From positions 124,001 through 188,000 of the forward strand of contig MU119207.1 of assembly GCA_014904845.1 (NCBI GenBank): 64,000 bases of DNA, in the 5' to 3' direction. A program made the position numbers and the translations under genes. A model generated the notes under the pieces. It saw nothing but the letters and a program-made list of their open reading frames with translations. It ran no database searches and was not told where the DNA came from. Of the stretch, positions 11,442 through 25,140 are shown in pieces. Origin of the DNA: Acephala macrosclerotiorum. Taxonomy: Eukaryota > Ascomycota > Leotiomycetes > Helotiales > Mollisiaceae. How positions within the stretch are numbered: position 1 is the stretch's first letter; the number at the start of each line of letters is the position of its first letter.

Positions 11442-13373
11442 GATGGAGGTGGTTGTCGAGTCTGATGAAAACAATTGATGTCAGCGTGTGATCGCAACAA
11501 GTTTGCGACCGTGAGCCTGTATGGACCGAGTTGATTTGAGTTGTGGTGGTGGAGGACGTCGTGGAAAGAGCGACTGGGCAAGCGCGAATTGATTTTCGTT
11601 TTCCCTCCCAGAAAGTCTCGGGCGCAATCGAGACAACACCATCACGATCGCGAAATGGAGTGTTCGGAACATGAAAACCGATTATTGGATAAGCTTACGT
11701 TGGTCTTGGAGATTGAAGAGTTGGAGAAATGAAGTTCGATGTTGGACCTAAGAGTGATGGATTCGAGTCAGCGGTGGTGTCCCTCACCCGTGAAGAAATC
11801 AACAAGTGAATCGCGACGGACGACGCGACGACAAGGTGATGCTATCTCCCAAAAGGACGACAAGACGGAATGGAATGCGCGAAAATGGTACGCGTTCTGG
11901 TGGGAACGGCCCCAAAAGCAGCGAATCAAAATCGTCGTCGCGAGCCGAAGCGATTTGGGTAGACTGACTGATGCGGAGGGCAGAGGACGGGTATTGCGAT
12001 GAGAGAGAGAGGGGAGAGGGCTCACACGTACTGGAGTTGCTGGCAGCGAAAAAGAGGTGGGAAAGTTGAGTCTCAGGAAAGCTGTGTTTTGGGTGGGAGG
12101 TCAGCACCCCCCATCACTCAGGCCAAAAACACACTAGGCTTGGTAGGCGGTACCGCGCAAGCGATATTCCCCTCTTCCAGGACCACGGCCAATCGACCGC
12201 TGCTGCACCTCTCCTTTCCTTGCTTCCGAGCTCCTTTCCTCGTGCCTGCTCCGAGCTGTTCTGGCCATATCCTTCCTGCCTGCATCATGGGATGGGTCAG
12301 CCCGTCGTATAAAGAAAGTGCTTGGGGAGTGGAGCCCCAGAGCCAGCGCCAAACATCCATATCAACACCCTCCACCATTACAAGCACGTCAAAGAGATCA
12401 AACACAGTCAACGCCCGATTCCCTCTTAGCCTAAGATGCTTAGGAACTCATCATGTCATTCGTTTATCTGGATATCCGGTGTTTCTTGGCCCTTTCACAC
12501 GCTTCAGCGTGGTGGATGATGCAGTGCGCGCCCACACCACCACATTCCGCGGGCGAGAGTCTTAGGCCGGCATTCCCACACCTGCGAATTACCGTAAGAT
12601 CACGCGGGTGCCCAGCAAGCACACTTCTAAGCAAGCCCATCGCATGAGCAAAGCTTTGCTAGATGAGAAAGAGGAGGAAAGAAGAGATAATAGAGAAAGA
12701 GAGGAGAAGAGAGAGCTTCTGGTTTTCCATATCACGTGCCGTGCGGGTCCCGACAGCCGATGAAAATGCTAGCCATATCGGGCTAAGCAGGTTTCACCCC
12801 CTGGTGTTTCATCTCAAATTCCCAACTCATCGGGTCTTTTTCTACCCAAAGATATTTTTGGGCTCAGGGGAAGTTTAACGTCCATCGATATCTCAAGCAG
12901 TGCTCGTGACTTTGGCGATGAGTTCTCAATTTCGACATTTACTTGGCTGCAAAATGGGGATCTGAAACACTTCCCACCTAACAAACAGGCCAAAGCTTTC
13001 TAGCAGCAACGCGCTCAGATCTCCTGCCCGCCACCGATGATGTCAATTTTGAGCCCAGATCTCAGGGCTTTGAACCGGGTGATGAAGCCAGACTTAATAT
13101 GTTTTTGTTGTCTACATTTTCTGTTTCAATTTCAACGTCTAAATCTATGCTCTGTTGCTTTATGATCTGCTTTTGCTTGATCATGTTTTATGCTTCGTGG
13201 ACAATGCTGATGCTAATGTGATGGTCTTCGCGCTTGAATTGGAGGGTCGAGCAACAGGTAATCTTTGGAGCGTGATATTTCCCCGACTAGCTGTGGTACT
13301 GAACTTTGATTTTTCCGCAACAGGTCGGGCCATACAAACCCAGTCTGCGGTATTTCCCATTTGGAGCAGCCAT
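11442..13373. other. Long non-coding stretch upstream of NHP6, 1.9 kb
   Basis: No protein-coding segment is supported. The sequence near 12650-12710 is purine-rich (repeated GAGA and GGAA). The region should hold the NHP6 promoter and a long 5' UTR, possibly spliced. An unrecognised non-coding transcript cannot be excluded. Confidence 0.45.
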
Positions 13374-13718
13374 TTAGAGATCACCGATTGTTGAGTCAAG
13401 CAGCATAAGTTCGCTCTTATGAGACGTATCGAGGCTGAAGTTTGATGTGGTCGCTAGTCGGTCATCATTGACGTTTCCATCAAGACTGTTGGAAGAATGC
13501 TCTATGGGATCGTCGAGATCGTTGCCCCGGGAGGCAACGTCATTACCCTTCTTCTGATCCTTGTACCCACTGAGCAGACTTTGACCTCTAGCGGATGTGG
13601 ACGAGGATGAGAATGATGACTGGCTTCTTTTAATGTCTGCACTAGCGGCTGGATGCTCATGAGGATGTATAGCATTTGAAAGGCCCTCACCTAGCCTCGT
13701 CTTTGCAGTTGGAATCAT
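13374..13718 (-). CDS. Hypothetical Ser-rich protein, 114 aa
   Basis: A single open frame runs from ATG to TGA. The product is Ser, Asp and Asn rich (QSSFSSSSTSARGQS and DDPIEHSSNSLDGN), with no Cys and no membrane segment. No family was recognised. The base composition resembles neighbouring coding regions more than the flanking AT-rich DNA, but low-complexity Ser-rich frames arise easily by chance. It is adjacent to the disturbed block that begins near 14 kb. It could equally be an exon of a larger gene. Confidence 0.3.
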   Translation of the reverse strand: MIPTAKTRLGEGLSNAIHPHEHPAASADIKRSQSSFSSSSTSARGQSLLSGYKDQKKGNDVASRGNDLDDPIEHSSNSLDGNVNDDRLATTSNFSLDTSHKSELMLLDSTIGDL

Positions 13719-13971
13719 GGTGAAGAACCAATCGGAGAAATTGGCTAGAGGAAAACATCCAGAAGTATCACGAATTCTCAGAAGTATTTGGGATTTGACT
13801 GTCTCACTATAAAAATTTTGTATCTGTTATATGCCTTTCTTTTTGCATTTATGTTCGTAAAACGCCCTCATCTCAAGACTTCACATCTCGATGGCATTCC
13901 TGTGCCAAAATTCCATGAAATCTGACCACACAATATATCTCAAAGCTCCAACCTCTAACATCAAACCACCA

Positions 13972-15924
13972 TTATGCACTCTCGAACATGGCCCAATGCA
14001 CCAAGCTCAAATCTGAAGATCTCTGCGAATGTACATCTCGAATCTGGTGATCTATCAGGTTGATGTCAAAAGTAGCTTTCTTTGCTATGTTCTTGGGGGG
14101 GACAACAGCCTTCCCTTCAGCAGCCTTCTTTCCAACAGCCTTCTTTCCAACAGCCTTCNNNNNNNNNNNNNNNNNNNNNNNNNNNNNNNNNNNNNNNNCA
14201 GCCTTCTTTCCAACAGCCTTCTTTCCAACAGCCTTCCTCTCCGACTTCAGTCTCCAAATCAACATCTTGTATGCCATAACGACGAACGATAGTAGCAAGG
14301 TCGCCAGCCTCGGGAATTTGGGGAAGTTCCGACTGAGTAGTTCTACATAAGAATATTTTCGTTTTCTTTGAGCGACCAAGATATACCACATGCCTTCTCT
14401 CGTCAACTCAATCTCAAGCAGCTCCGCCAACTTGGAATTTGTTCCTAGAAAGAAATTCTTCGCAACCAATGCGTCCCCGCCTGTGTCTTTTTAGACTGCG
14501 CAAAAGCCATTCTGTCCTTAGACAGGTTGGTATAGTCGTACTTGTAGTACGCTCTCCATGCTCTCAAGGGATTGGGTCAACCACGGGTTCCTTGTATGTA
14601 GCATACGGTAGTGGAACATTGTTGCCCCGTGGAAGTGGAGTATCCTCGTCTTGTCGGACATTGCACGGGGCCCCTGCGTAGGGGTGAGGAAAGGAAGGGC
14701 AACGGTGTGGCTAGCCGCGACGTTTGCGTATTTGACCATTATCTTCTCATCTGAAAGGATGTAAAGAAGTTCTTGAACGTGGCCCTTATTTTTGCAAGAG
14801 CATACACACCTACCGATGGCTGCCGCTGGGATATACAGTCTCTCGTATGTGTATCCAGGCTCTCCCCCGCGCTTTGCATGCCGAGTTACAGTTAACCAGC
14901 GAGATGAGGTGTCCACCGAGACTCTATCGTTGCAGTTTGTGCAAACTCGTTCCACAGTTTCCGGTTCGGGGGGAGTACCAGGTGTCGAGAGTCGACGAAT
15001 CACATCCAACAGTCCTTTCCTCACCTACGACACTACTCTTGTTTTCTCTACACCTGTCCGAGTGCTGGTGGGAGGTGCTTGAACATGAGACACCGCGTTG
15101 AGAGGAATCGACTCCATTCTAGACGAGGGTGGAGTTCCGGAACCACTGACAGGAACAGCTTGAGTAGAGGCTTGAAAAGCATTGGCTGAGCTTTCGGGGA
15201 CTCCTTGAGTCTAATCCTCGACGTCGCTTCCAAGATTAAAGGGATTGGAATCAAGCCTGCAGCAGAATTCGTTTTGCGTCGTAAGAGAAGCAACTTCCGG
15301 CAAGCCACCAGACTCGTTAAGAAACATAGTTGAATGCGAGAACTCCTGAGATCTATTGAAGGAATTGGTTGAAGAAACGTTCAGAGGGGGGGCTAAATAC
15401 ACCCCCTAGCTCATCGTGCTGGACCCTCAGAGAAGTATTCTGAAAGTTGTCCATATGTGGGAGCTCCAAATCGTCCGGGGGTTCAGTTCTCTTGACAGGT
15501 GATTCAAGACCATCGGCGGGCGTGGCTTCAGGATCATGATTAGCACGCCCATATTCTTGTCGTAGATTCCGATTCGCGATCTTTGCTGCATAACCTCAGC
15601 CAGCAAAGTAGGCTTGTATGAGTCGAATTCACATAAACAGGTAATGGGGCTCCACCTCTCATCTTGCCATGATGCCGACTCTATTGCTGCCTTATCTGAC
15701 AAGCGTCTCCGGATCATGTAATGGGAAGACTAACTGTTCGAGCTCTCCGCGCTCGTTTGGAGCACGAGTATATACGCATCTTGATTGAGAATCGTGTGGC
15801 GGTATTCGGGTGATTCCTCGAATAACAAGAAGTTTTGTTGACCCAGCAGAGCTATGATCGAGCAAGCCCCGTTCATAGCTCTTGAGAATTCCCGTATTTT
15901 AGCAAGAATCTTGAAATTCATGTT
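13972..15924 (-). pseudogene. Frame-broken unidentified gene with 15-bp repeat tail
   Basis: Protein-like segments follow one another on the minus strand but switch frame repeatedly. They include a segment near 15900-15730 (REFSRAMNGACSIIALLGQ), one near 15710-15430, and one from 15024 to 14518 with PEPETVERVCTNCND and AIGRCVCSCKNKGHVQ. Another near 14540-14460 holds YDYTNLSKDRMAFAQSKK, and one after 14460 holds GTNSKLAELLEIELTREG. The last, near 14380-14240, reads LPQIPEAGDLATIVRRYG and runs into 15-bp repeats and the assembly gap. Some junctions could be introns, but between 14560 and 14350 the steps are too short and look like single-base indels. I do not recognise the family. Decay is one explanation; poor consensus next to the gap is the other. 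Confidence 0.4.
14121..14239. repeat. 15-bp tandem repeat interrupted by a 40-N gap
   Basis: The unit cagccttctttccaa occurs as perfect copies at 14121, 14136, 14199 and 14214, with partial copies on both sides of N bases 14159-14198. On the minus strand the unit reads as Gly-Cys-Trp-Lys-Glu in one frame and Lys-Ala-Val-Gly-Lys in another; both frames are open. The distance from the first copy to the copy after the gap is 78 bases, not a multiple of 15, so the gap length is probably an estimate. Confidence 0.9.
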
Positions 15925-16911
15925 AAAGTAGGGATTGCTGTTGCCACTTCTTTTAAGACGAAGGTGGATCGCCTCAGTTATCAGTATCTCCCTACCAGTA
16001 TTGCTGAGGCCCAGTTTTCGAATAATAATGTCTAAACAAGGGCTTGTGAATTCAAGCGTAGAGGTTACAGTAGCTTGCTAGTCGTGAATGTTGCATTATG
16101 CCAAACAATGTGCAAGAGATTGTCAATCGTACCAGATGGCTTTACTACGCTACGGAGGTGGAAGTTTGGATCGATAGCGTTGATATCCCGGATAAGTTGC
16201 AGGAAGTGCTTCTTCTGCAAGTGAAGTTAGCACCTATTTTTCGATGTACAAGGTGGGGAGAATGTACCACGTATGCGTCTCCGTAATCATTTTATTCGGA
16301 ATTCATAATTGAGTGCTCCAATTGCTTTGGAGGCTTATCTTCTGAGCGGTTGTTCAATATGGAGATTTCCTCAGAATCCAGCTTTGGATAACCTACGGCC
16401 ATGGCATTGTGAATGGTGTTGATCAATTATACTTGCAGTGTATACCAGGTAGTGTCTTCATCGTCAAGTTTAGCTCAGTCAACGACATTGAAAATCCAGT
16501 TTGACAAAATCAGCAGTTGCGGGACTGTGAAATTCGAACGAGAGGGTCTAGGCACCACCTACTTCGTTGAAACTATGACGATGAAAGAAAGTTGTCGTTG
16601 TTTCCTGTACATCAGAACAGGGTAGAATACTAGATCATAGTCCCGTGAGAGGAATGGAACGCGCTGGCAGGAAAGAGCTAGATACCACGCGTAGGACCTC
16701 GAGCAGGCCGAGTTAATGTCAAGAACTCGACAAGCAACTTAACAGACGCCCGAAAAAAAAGAGCCAAATAACGTTCAGGGAATCCGAGGAAGAGCGCTTG
16801 TGCCAAGAAGAGGAGGAGGTTGAAGGAAGACAGAAGAAGAGGACGACAACATGCATAAATGATTGAGGGATTGACCATCGAGTTGCGGGACTGTCAGGCA
16901 GAACCTCTCAA
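15925..16911. other. Intergenic stretch next to the decayed carrier gene
   Basis: Only short unconvincing open frames occur, for example one of 62 codons on the plus strand at 16098. No gene, RNA or repeat is supported. Confidence 0.4.
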
Positions 16912-18206
16912 TTATATCGGCCCGTCGTTAGGCTTGTGTTGACCACCAAGCCAAACTCGTCCACTCTCATACACCCCCAAATAAAGCCCGCTTCCCAAGG
17001 CAGTCCATGCAGCTCGCAAAGTTCCTCCTCTAAACAAGCCTTTCACACCACTTTCAGCCATTATCTCTTTAGCAACAGTCAGACTGCTCTTCCTCGTCAC
17101 TCCCTTCTTACTTGCGAGTTTTCGAGTGACTGCCCCTTTTTCCTCGCCTTCTCGACTTGCTTCTTCGCTTCTGCTTCTGAATCTTCTCCGGCGGCCGAGA
17201 GCATGATCCGAGTCTTTACTACATCGACGGGAGTAGTGATGATAGCTGCTATGGATCCGGCACTGCCGGCGCTAATTGCGGTCGTCAAACCAGTTTCCAT
17301 CAAGCTCCCAGTGTATGCTCCACTTTTTTGTCGATACTGTTTGATGCTTTCCTTCAAGCGTTCAAACATTGGAAATTGCATTGCAGTGAAAGGAAGATTC
17401 CTCGCCGCCAGGGCAGTGAGCCTCTCCATAGCTGCGAAGGACGTTTGAACTGCTTCAAAGCTTGAATGGTGATGGATGGCTGGAACGCTGTCGATGCTTT
17501 AGAAGTAGGCTGAGCTGGACGGCGTATCATCTAAGAATTTTGTTCAAAACTTCGGCTGGGGTCAAGATGAAGCAGGAGACAAGTTCTGCTGTTGCGGAAG
17601 CTGCGCTGTGGATGAACGGTTGTGGGATCAAGAGAGATCCGCTCCATATGGGATTTGCTTTCGAAAGTCCGGACTTCACGGCTTCATAAGTAGTGAAAAA
17701 TGCTCCTGCTTTTGTACGTCAGGCTCAATTTTCATTAAAAAGATTTGACAGGACTTACATGATGGTATTGTAATGAGGATCACGCTTCCGACCCCTTGGT
17801 AGAGACCACGGAAGAGCGCCTTCCTGTTGACTGCTGTCTGGGATACATTGTAGTAAATCTTCTTGTAGTCTGGACTTTGAAATCGGGTCTTCAAGGTGTC
17901 CAAGGGATACACGAGGAGATCAACGGTGAAGGCTGCGAAGGCTCCCCGCCTATGGTTGTCGGTTAGCGAAGGGGGGTACTTTCGAGGTGAAATTCAACAC
18001 AACAATAGTGCAGAACAATACAAATCCAAGAACAAAAACAAGAGCCCTTCATAAGTGAGCCCAACAATCCATTCAAAAATTATGGTGTTCCTTTCGACCG
18101 TGGTCTGAACTTAAGATTCTGGCAGTAAACACTAACAACCTAGCAAAACAACACGATAAGCATCCAATACACTCACCAGGAGCACATCGGTATGAGTATG
18201 AGACAT
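16912..18206 (-). pseudogene. Decayed mitochondrial carrier, SAM-transporter (PET8) type
   Basis: Mitochondrial carriers move metabolites across the inner membrane; the PET8/SAMC group imports S-adenosylmethionine. Carrier signatures are visible on the minus strand: VYPLDTLKTRF (first repeat), FILTPAEVL (second) and TTPVDVVKTRI (third). SAMC-like segments also occur: FRGLYQGVGSV, LPFTAMQFPMFE, and ALGSGLYLGVYESGR at the C-terminus. The likely start is MSHTHTDVLL at 18206, spliced to 17948. The frame breaks at a C4 run at 17944-17947, at about 17531-17546 (shift plus an in-frame TAG), at about 17416-17425, and at an A-run at about 17111-17125. None of these can be an intron, being too short. 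It is called a pseudogene, with the alternative that the local sequence is of poor quality because of the nearby assembly gap. Confidence 0.75.
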
Positions 18207-18495
18207 TTACACCATTGTGAAGGGAGGGAAGGGAGATATTCAAGTCATTATTTCCAGGGACAAAACAAGCAGCGTCATCGAGAGCTTTATCGGCGCTAAG
18301 ATAATAACCCCTGTCTCGAGCTCCTCGACCTGCTCCAAGCTAAAACATTGGAATCCCAATAGTCACAACAGTCGATTCTGGTCCTATCACGGACATTCAC
18401 CATTGCCCATAGTCATACTGGCTACCTTTCTCTGGAAAAAGTCCTCGACCGCAGAGGCACCAAAAGAGGCACCGAAGCAAGCTCTGCAAGAAATA

Positions 18496-19128
18496 ATGGC
18501 TCAACCCTCGCCGCCACCTTCTCTTACACCACAATTCTGTTTCTCGACCGTCGCGTTAAGAGGTACTGTCCTCCGAACGAACATATGACCTGCCTAGCTG
18601 ATAGACTCGTCTTCAGACTTCCTGCGAATATCAAGAGGAGCAATCGACGACAGCATAACCCAAAACCTCAATGCTCTCATAACACCAGCAGCCCAAGGCT
18701 TTGACCCTTCCTCTACTTCAGTACGGACACCCCGACCCGCACACCCTCGACGAATATCACAATCATCTTGTCGGAATTTCAAGAATCAAGTGCTGTTTCC
18801 ATCGTGGCAGGTTCGATCGGACGTCCTGAACTATTGCGCCTCTGTTGCCACCAGCCCAGATCCAGATGATCCTGAGATTGTATTAAGACTAGCCGAGAAT
18901 GAAAGGCAGAGGGAAGGGGTTATAGATGATAGACTGGATCCTTATTCGGCACGGTTCCGTCCTAGAGAGGCGAGGACGGAGAAGCTGGCGTCGATTATTA
19001 GGCAGGAGAGAGGGGTGGAGAATATCATCAGAGCGAGGAGTTGGGGCTTGGTCTCAGAACGGTGTGGTGAAGACTGGAGGGATTGGGAAGAGGCTTTGAA
19101 TGAATGGAGGAGAGGAAGAGAGCGATGA
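18496..19128 (+). CDS. MIX23: MIX23/CCDC58-like mitochondrial intermembrane-space protein
   Basis: The MIX23 family (Cid2, human CCDC58) are small twin-cysteine proteins linked to mitochondrial import. Two exons, 18496-18562 and 18605-19128, are joined by a 42-nt GTACTG...TAG intron and give 196 residues, the size of yeast MIX23. The N-terminus has LTPQFCFSTVALR, then DFLRISRGAIDDSITQNLN, which corresponds to the conserved MRTIDDRIVHELN region. The C-terminus has RQERGVENIIRARSW and a VSERC cysteine, as in the human protein. The central linker is longer than in animals. The assignment rests on motif memory. The gene is divergently oriented to the decayed carrier, 290 bp away. Confidence 0.8.
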
Positions 19129-19830
19129 TGGTAAGATCGACGCTGTATGATTAATGGACGTGGGCCTTGGGAGGAGTTTAGCGCTCATGGACACGGTTGT
19201 CCTTTATATGAAGGTTGACGACTATGATTATATATATATACCTACTTGTAAGAACATGGAAATATTTCAACTCCACCAGACATAAAGGGTTCGACGTCTT
19301 GATCTCTGTTTCCGGCCTGACGAAGCTGAGCTTAAACAAGGGCTGGCCAGCTTGTTCAATGATGATGCTAAGTCATCATGAACAACTTAGCCAGCAATGA
19401 GAAAGTCTTTATGGAGTTTCATATTGTGTTAAAACAAGTCTCTCAACCCTTAATACTATAAAAGAGACTTCTTCGAATAATAGCAGGAAGCGTTAAGATC
19501 ACGTGATCAAAACTCTAATATACATACTGGAAAAGCCATTTGATCTTTGGTGGCGCTTTCTATAGGAGGCTAAGAGTGTTAGCAATGCATTTCGGATGTG
19601 TGAATTGTAAAGATTTCGTCTTCGATTGAAATTTTTTGGACTGAAACAAAATCGCGGGGCAAAATCCGCAAGCTCGCTTGACTCCGCTGAATTTCGCCCA
19701 CACAAAAAGTCCAACTCTGCGACGGCAAGCCTTCACGAAACACGCGCCGCCCAAGAACTCGAATTCTTGCGAAAATCTCGATACTCCGACACTTCGATAG
19801 ATACAACGATCTGCCGGCCCTGCAGTCAAT
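19129..19830. other. Intergenic region between MIX23 and eIF3h
   Basis: AT-rich, with a short TA tract near 19229-19240. No supported gene. It should include the eIF3h promoter. Confidence 0.5.
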
Positions 19831-21031
19831 ATGGCGGACTCTATGAAGGACATCCCCCTGAACTCGGTGCAGATTGAGGCACTGGTACGGATTTGTTACC
19901 GCCTTGGACGACTCAGAACTGATACGGAATATAGGTGGTGATGAAGATTGTCAAAGCATGCTCTGCAACCTTCCCAACGACCGCGACTGGTGCTCTTGTG
20001 GGCATGGATGTTAACGGCACGCTCCAAATCACCAACTCTTTCCCATTCCCAACTGCAGATGTCGCAGCTTCCGACTCGCACCCAAACGATCATATGGCTG
20101 CGTCGAATATCGCAGCAGCAGCCCCTCGATCGAAGGCGAACGCTACATACCAAAATGAGATGATCAAGTACTTGCGAGAGGTGAACGTGGACGCGAACGG
20201 TGTTGGGTGGTACACGAGCTGCAATATGGGCAACTTCATCAATCTTGGTTTGATCGAGAACCAATTCCACTACCAGAAGGAGAACAACGAGAAGACGGTC
20301 GCCTTGGTACACGATGTTAGCAGAAGCTCACAAGGCGCGTTGAGCCTGAGAGCCTTCAGACTATCGCCAACCTTCATAGCTGCTTTCAAGGAGAACAAGT
20401 TCACCACTGAGATGTGAGTTCTATTACATGGGTTTATATATGCGCGAACTAATGAACATACAGAATGCAAAAATCGAAGCTCACATATAAGGACATCTTG
20501 GTCGAACTGCCAATCATCGTCCACAACTCCCATCTTCTCACCTCCTTCCTCCACCAACTGCCAGCAGAGCTTCCAAAGAAAGAACTCGAATACCCCGCCA
20601 GTCTTGCCGAGCTCACCTCAAACCCACCATCGATTCCTCTTTACCCCAACTTCGACTCTCTAGACCTCTCCATCGACCCATTCCTCGAGCGAACCTGCGA
20701 CCAACTCTTGGATAGCATAGAAACACACTACACCGAACTCAACAACTTCCAGTACTTCCAAAGACAGCTGGCCCGCGAGCAGACCAAGGTTACCGCGTGG
20801 AAGACAAAGCGTGCTGCGGAGAATGCTACGAGGGCGGCACAAAAACTGGCACCACTGCCAGAGGATGAGTGGGAGAGACTCTTCAAGTTGCCAACTGAGC
20901 CAAGCAGATTAGAGGGTATGCTGAATGCCAAGCAAGTTGAGCAATACTCGAGACAAGTTGATGGGTTTACTGCTAGCATCAGTGGTAAAATGTTCGCCGT
21001 CAAGAGCAATTTGCTACCCGAGTCACAATAG
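19831..21031 (+). CDS. eif3h: Translation initiation factor eIF3 subunit h
   Basis: eIF3h is a non-core MPN-domain subunit of the eIF3 complex that recruits the 40S ribosome. Three exons were derived: 19831-19884, 19935-20413 and 20464-21031. Phases close, giving 366 residues. The MPN domain occupies roughly residues 10-150: [36 protein letters not shown] and [14 protein letters not shown]. The metal-binding JAMM histidines are absent, as expected for eIF3h. The C-terminal part holds [14 protein letters not shown] and a helical region ([17 protein letters not shown]) that contacts other eIF3 subunits. eIF3h is lost in budding yeast but kept in filamentous fungi, consistent with the organism call. 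Confidence 0.93.
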
Positions 21032-21675
21032 AATGGATGTTATGTGGGACAAGTTCTTCGATTCATGGGATATGATATGAATGGGAGGTGCATTGGTTGG
21101 CGTTCATGGGGTACCAACGAAGTCTTCTGACCTCGAAAGGGGAGATAGACCATAGATATGAGCAAGTACATTGCCATATAGCTTGCCTGTGTCCTAATAA
21201 AAAGTGTAAAATTCACCAACTACCCTTTTGTCGAGTTTGAACAGAATTGTGAGAAAGAAAAGCTAGCTCAGAGTTGAGAAAGTATCGTAGACCAGCCCAG
21301 CATTTTTGTTTCAGCAACAAAACGAACAGACCTCTGAAGCCAAACAGAATCGCCATGTGTCTAGGAACTGACTTCCCCCTCCTGCCCCTCGCAAGGGTCT
21401 ACCGCTTTTTGCCCAGGTGTTAGGCTAGTGCTAGTGCGAATTTTGAAAAAGCCCCGCCACAAAATATCAACAGCTTTCTCTTCCCTCGTTCCTTCCTTTT
21501 CACACTTCATTCACCCACATTCTCCGGAAGAATGTAAGTAACAGACCATTTCAAATATTCCCAATTAAACCCTATCTCAGTCAGAAGCTAATTACACCTC
21601 ATTCGCAGTCCTCATCGCTTCCTCTATCTCTAAAATACCCCTCACCGACACGACACTCAGACCCACACCGCAATC
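21032..21675. other. Intergenic region and SAHH 5' UTR
   Basis: The stretch contains pyrimidine-rich blocks (cttcctttt near 21490) and a GTAAGT directly after an ATG at 21533, which suggests a spliced leader for the SAHH gene. No separate gene is supported. Confidence 0.45.
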
Positions 21676-23377
<1,702 letters not shown>

Positions 23378-24218
23378 ATTTCTTGTCTTCTTCGGTCGAT
23401 AAATTACAATTTCCTTTCTTTTGTAAATGGTGCGATTGATTGCAAGACGGCGAAACTTTCAACACGAATAATGACGGCATGATCTGGGGAAAAGCATTTG
23501 TCCTTCAACGGCATTAAAGGGTTTCTTCGGGAAAAAGCATTCAACAATGGGGTTTTCACTTTCAAGCGAATGGCGTTACTTGGCTTATTCAACCATGGTC
23601 AAGTAGAGGTCGGTCTTCTGTTTAGATCATTCAGGACAGATTTGTTCCTTAGAAAGAAATACAAATGTAGAGTTTGCTCATGCAAGATGACACATTAAAC
23701 TATGATTTCCACGCCGCACATTGAAATGTCAGGTTGTCATTATATTGTGAGGTTTTGCTGACATGCACTAGTAAACTCCTCATGTCACCACTTTAGCCAG
23801 CAACATTCATCACACACTAAATCCTTATCCTTTGAGGAATTGTGTCATATTATCTCTTCCCGAACCCATCTATAAGCAAGCGCTCCTGCATTCTCCTAGT
23901 CATCATCTTTCTTTTACGATTACTGCCAGCCGTCTACTTTTGCTAATCTTTTGGGGATTTGAATCTTGCCCTCCATCTGTTTGTCATGAACAAATTTGAA
24001 TTAGTTTTTTCCTTATAATATCATGTTCAGTGTCCATTAGTGCCATCTACTTACTGTCTCTTCATGAACGTTCGCCCTAGACTTATATTAACATGAAATA
24101 TGGCCCGGGTTATAATTGAACTTTAAAGTCTGTTCAAAAATTGAGCAAGTTCATTTCCGGAGAGATTCTCTGTATTCCACTAACCCCTAATGTCCCCGCG
24201 TGTCCTATTCTTGAAGTA
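23378..24218. other. Intergenic region downstream of SAHH
   Basis: AT-rich with no supported gene. Confidence 0.5.
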
Positions 24219-24748
24219 TCAATCATTCACAAAACTGTTTGGTAACATATGAAATGATGGTTCTTTTGCAGTTAGTCTAGTAGTGCGGGCCAGCGCGTAC
24301 ACAAGGCCGTCCAAGTAGCTACCGCCCATCTGTTGGCCTGTTGATAATGGCATCGATTCCCATGTCCATACTTGGCAGTCTCCTCTGAACATGTGGATGA
24401 TTAACACCCATTCCCAAGGTTCCAGTACTCCCCCAAGCATAGTTATGACCTTACCAATAATTCGATTGGTCATGATTTTGTAAACATCGATGTAATAGAG
24501 CGATCGCAGGCTCCATCAAAATCATCCTCAGCTTCCCACTCGTCCGCATACCCCGAATCGCCGGTATGATCAGACGCACCGGCAGACCAGTTTGCTTGAG
24601 GAAGCCCCGAGAATGCGTTCACGGCGAGCGCAGGAACGGGCGAGAATTTGAAGATTTTTGAGTCCTTGGGGCATGCACTAGAGCATGAATGAGCAAAGAA
24701 CAAAAATGATGGGGGTGGATGGATTGCTAACTTTCTGTTCAACAACAT
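24219..24748 (-). pseudogene. Possible decayed coding remnant
   Basis: Two minus-strand frames abut at about 24470. The first (24748-24470) includes SGLPQANWSAGASDHTG and an acidic DEWEAEDDFDGA stretch. The second (24473-24219) includes LEPWEWVLIIHMFRGD and GQQMGGSYLDGLVYALA. They overlap by a few bases and differ in frame, with no good splice pair between them. No family was recognised. This may be two chance frames, one gene with an indel, or an intron not seen. Confidence 0.2.
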
Positions 24749-25140
24749 TCCATTTCTCTCCCGTTGCCGCTGCTAATGTTGTCCAAATTCCTCTCCGCAG
24801 CACCATGTAGTGCTTTGCTAGACTTTCATACTTCATCTCATGCTAATCGTCCACGCTGCTTTCTGTTGATGCAGCGATGCAAGCCTGATTTTCGGCCTGA
24901 TGGTCATATGGTAACTTTTCAACTTGTTCTTGTTTTCCCTTGCCACCATCTTCAATTAGCCCAGATGCCGATTGCTCTTGTTTTTATGATCGTTTCCAGA
25001 TAGCTTCTCCTGATTCGTAGCTTCATTTTGGGTGTAGTTGTAAGTAAGCCATCATTAGCAACGCAATGGAGATCACCAGCAAAGTCGAATCATCCATTGG
25101 TAATGATGGATATGTTGGTTGAGTGATGGATAAAACGGGC
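24749..25140. other. Intergenic region
   Basis: Nothing supported on either strand. A short palindromic stretch near 25090-25110 contains taatgatgg repeats, without clear meaning. Confidence 0.4.

Noticed and set aside
11999..12565. Plus-strand frame of 188 codons upstream of NHP6
   Set aside because: No protein-like segments or splice context; overlapping frames of equal length on the other strand indicate chance openness.
17527..17552. Possible 20-nt intron (GTTTTG...TAG) to rescue the carrier gene
   Set aside because: Too short to splice, and the other frame breaks in the gene would remain.
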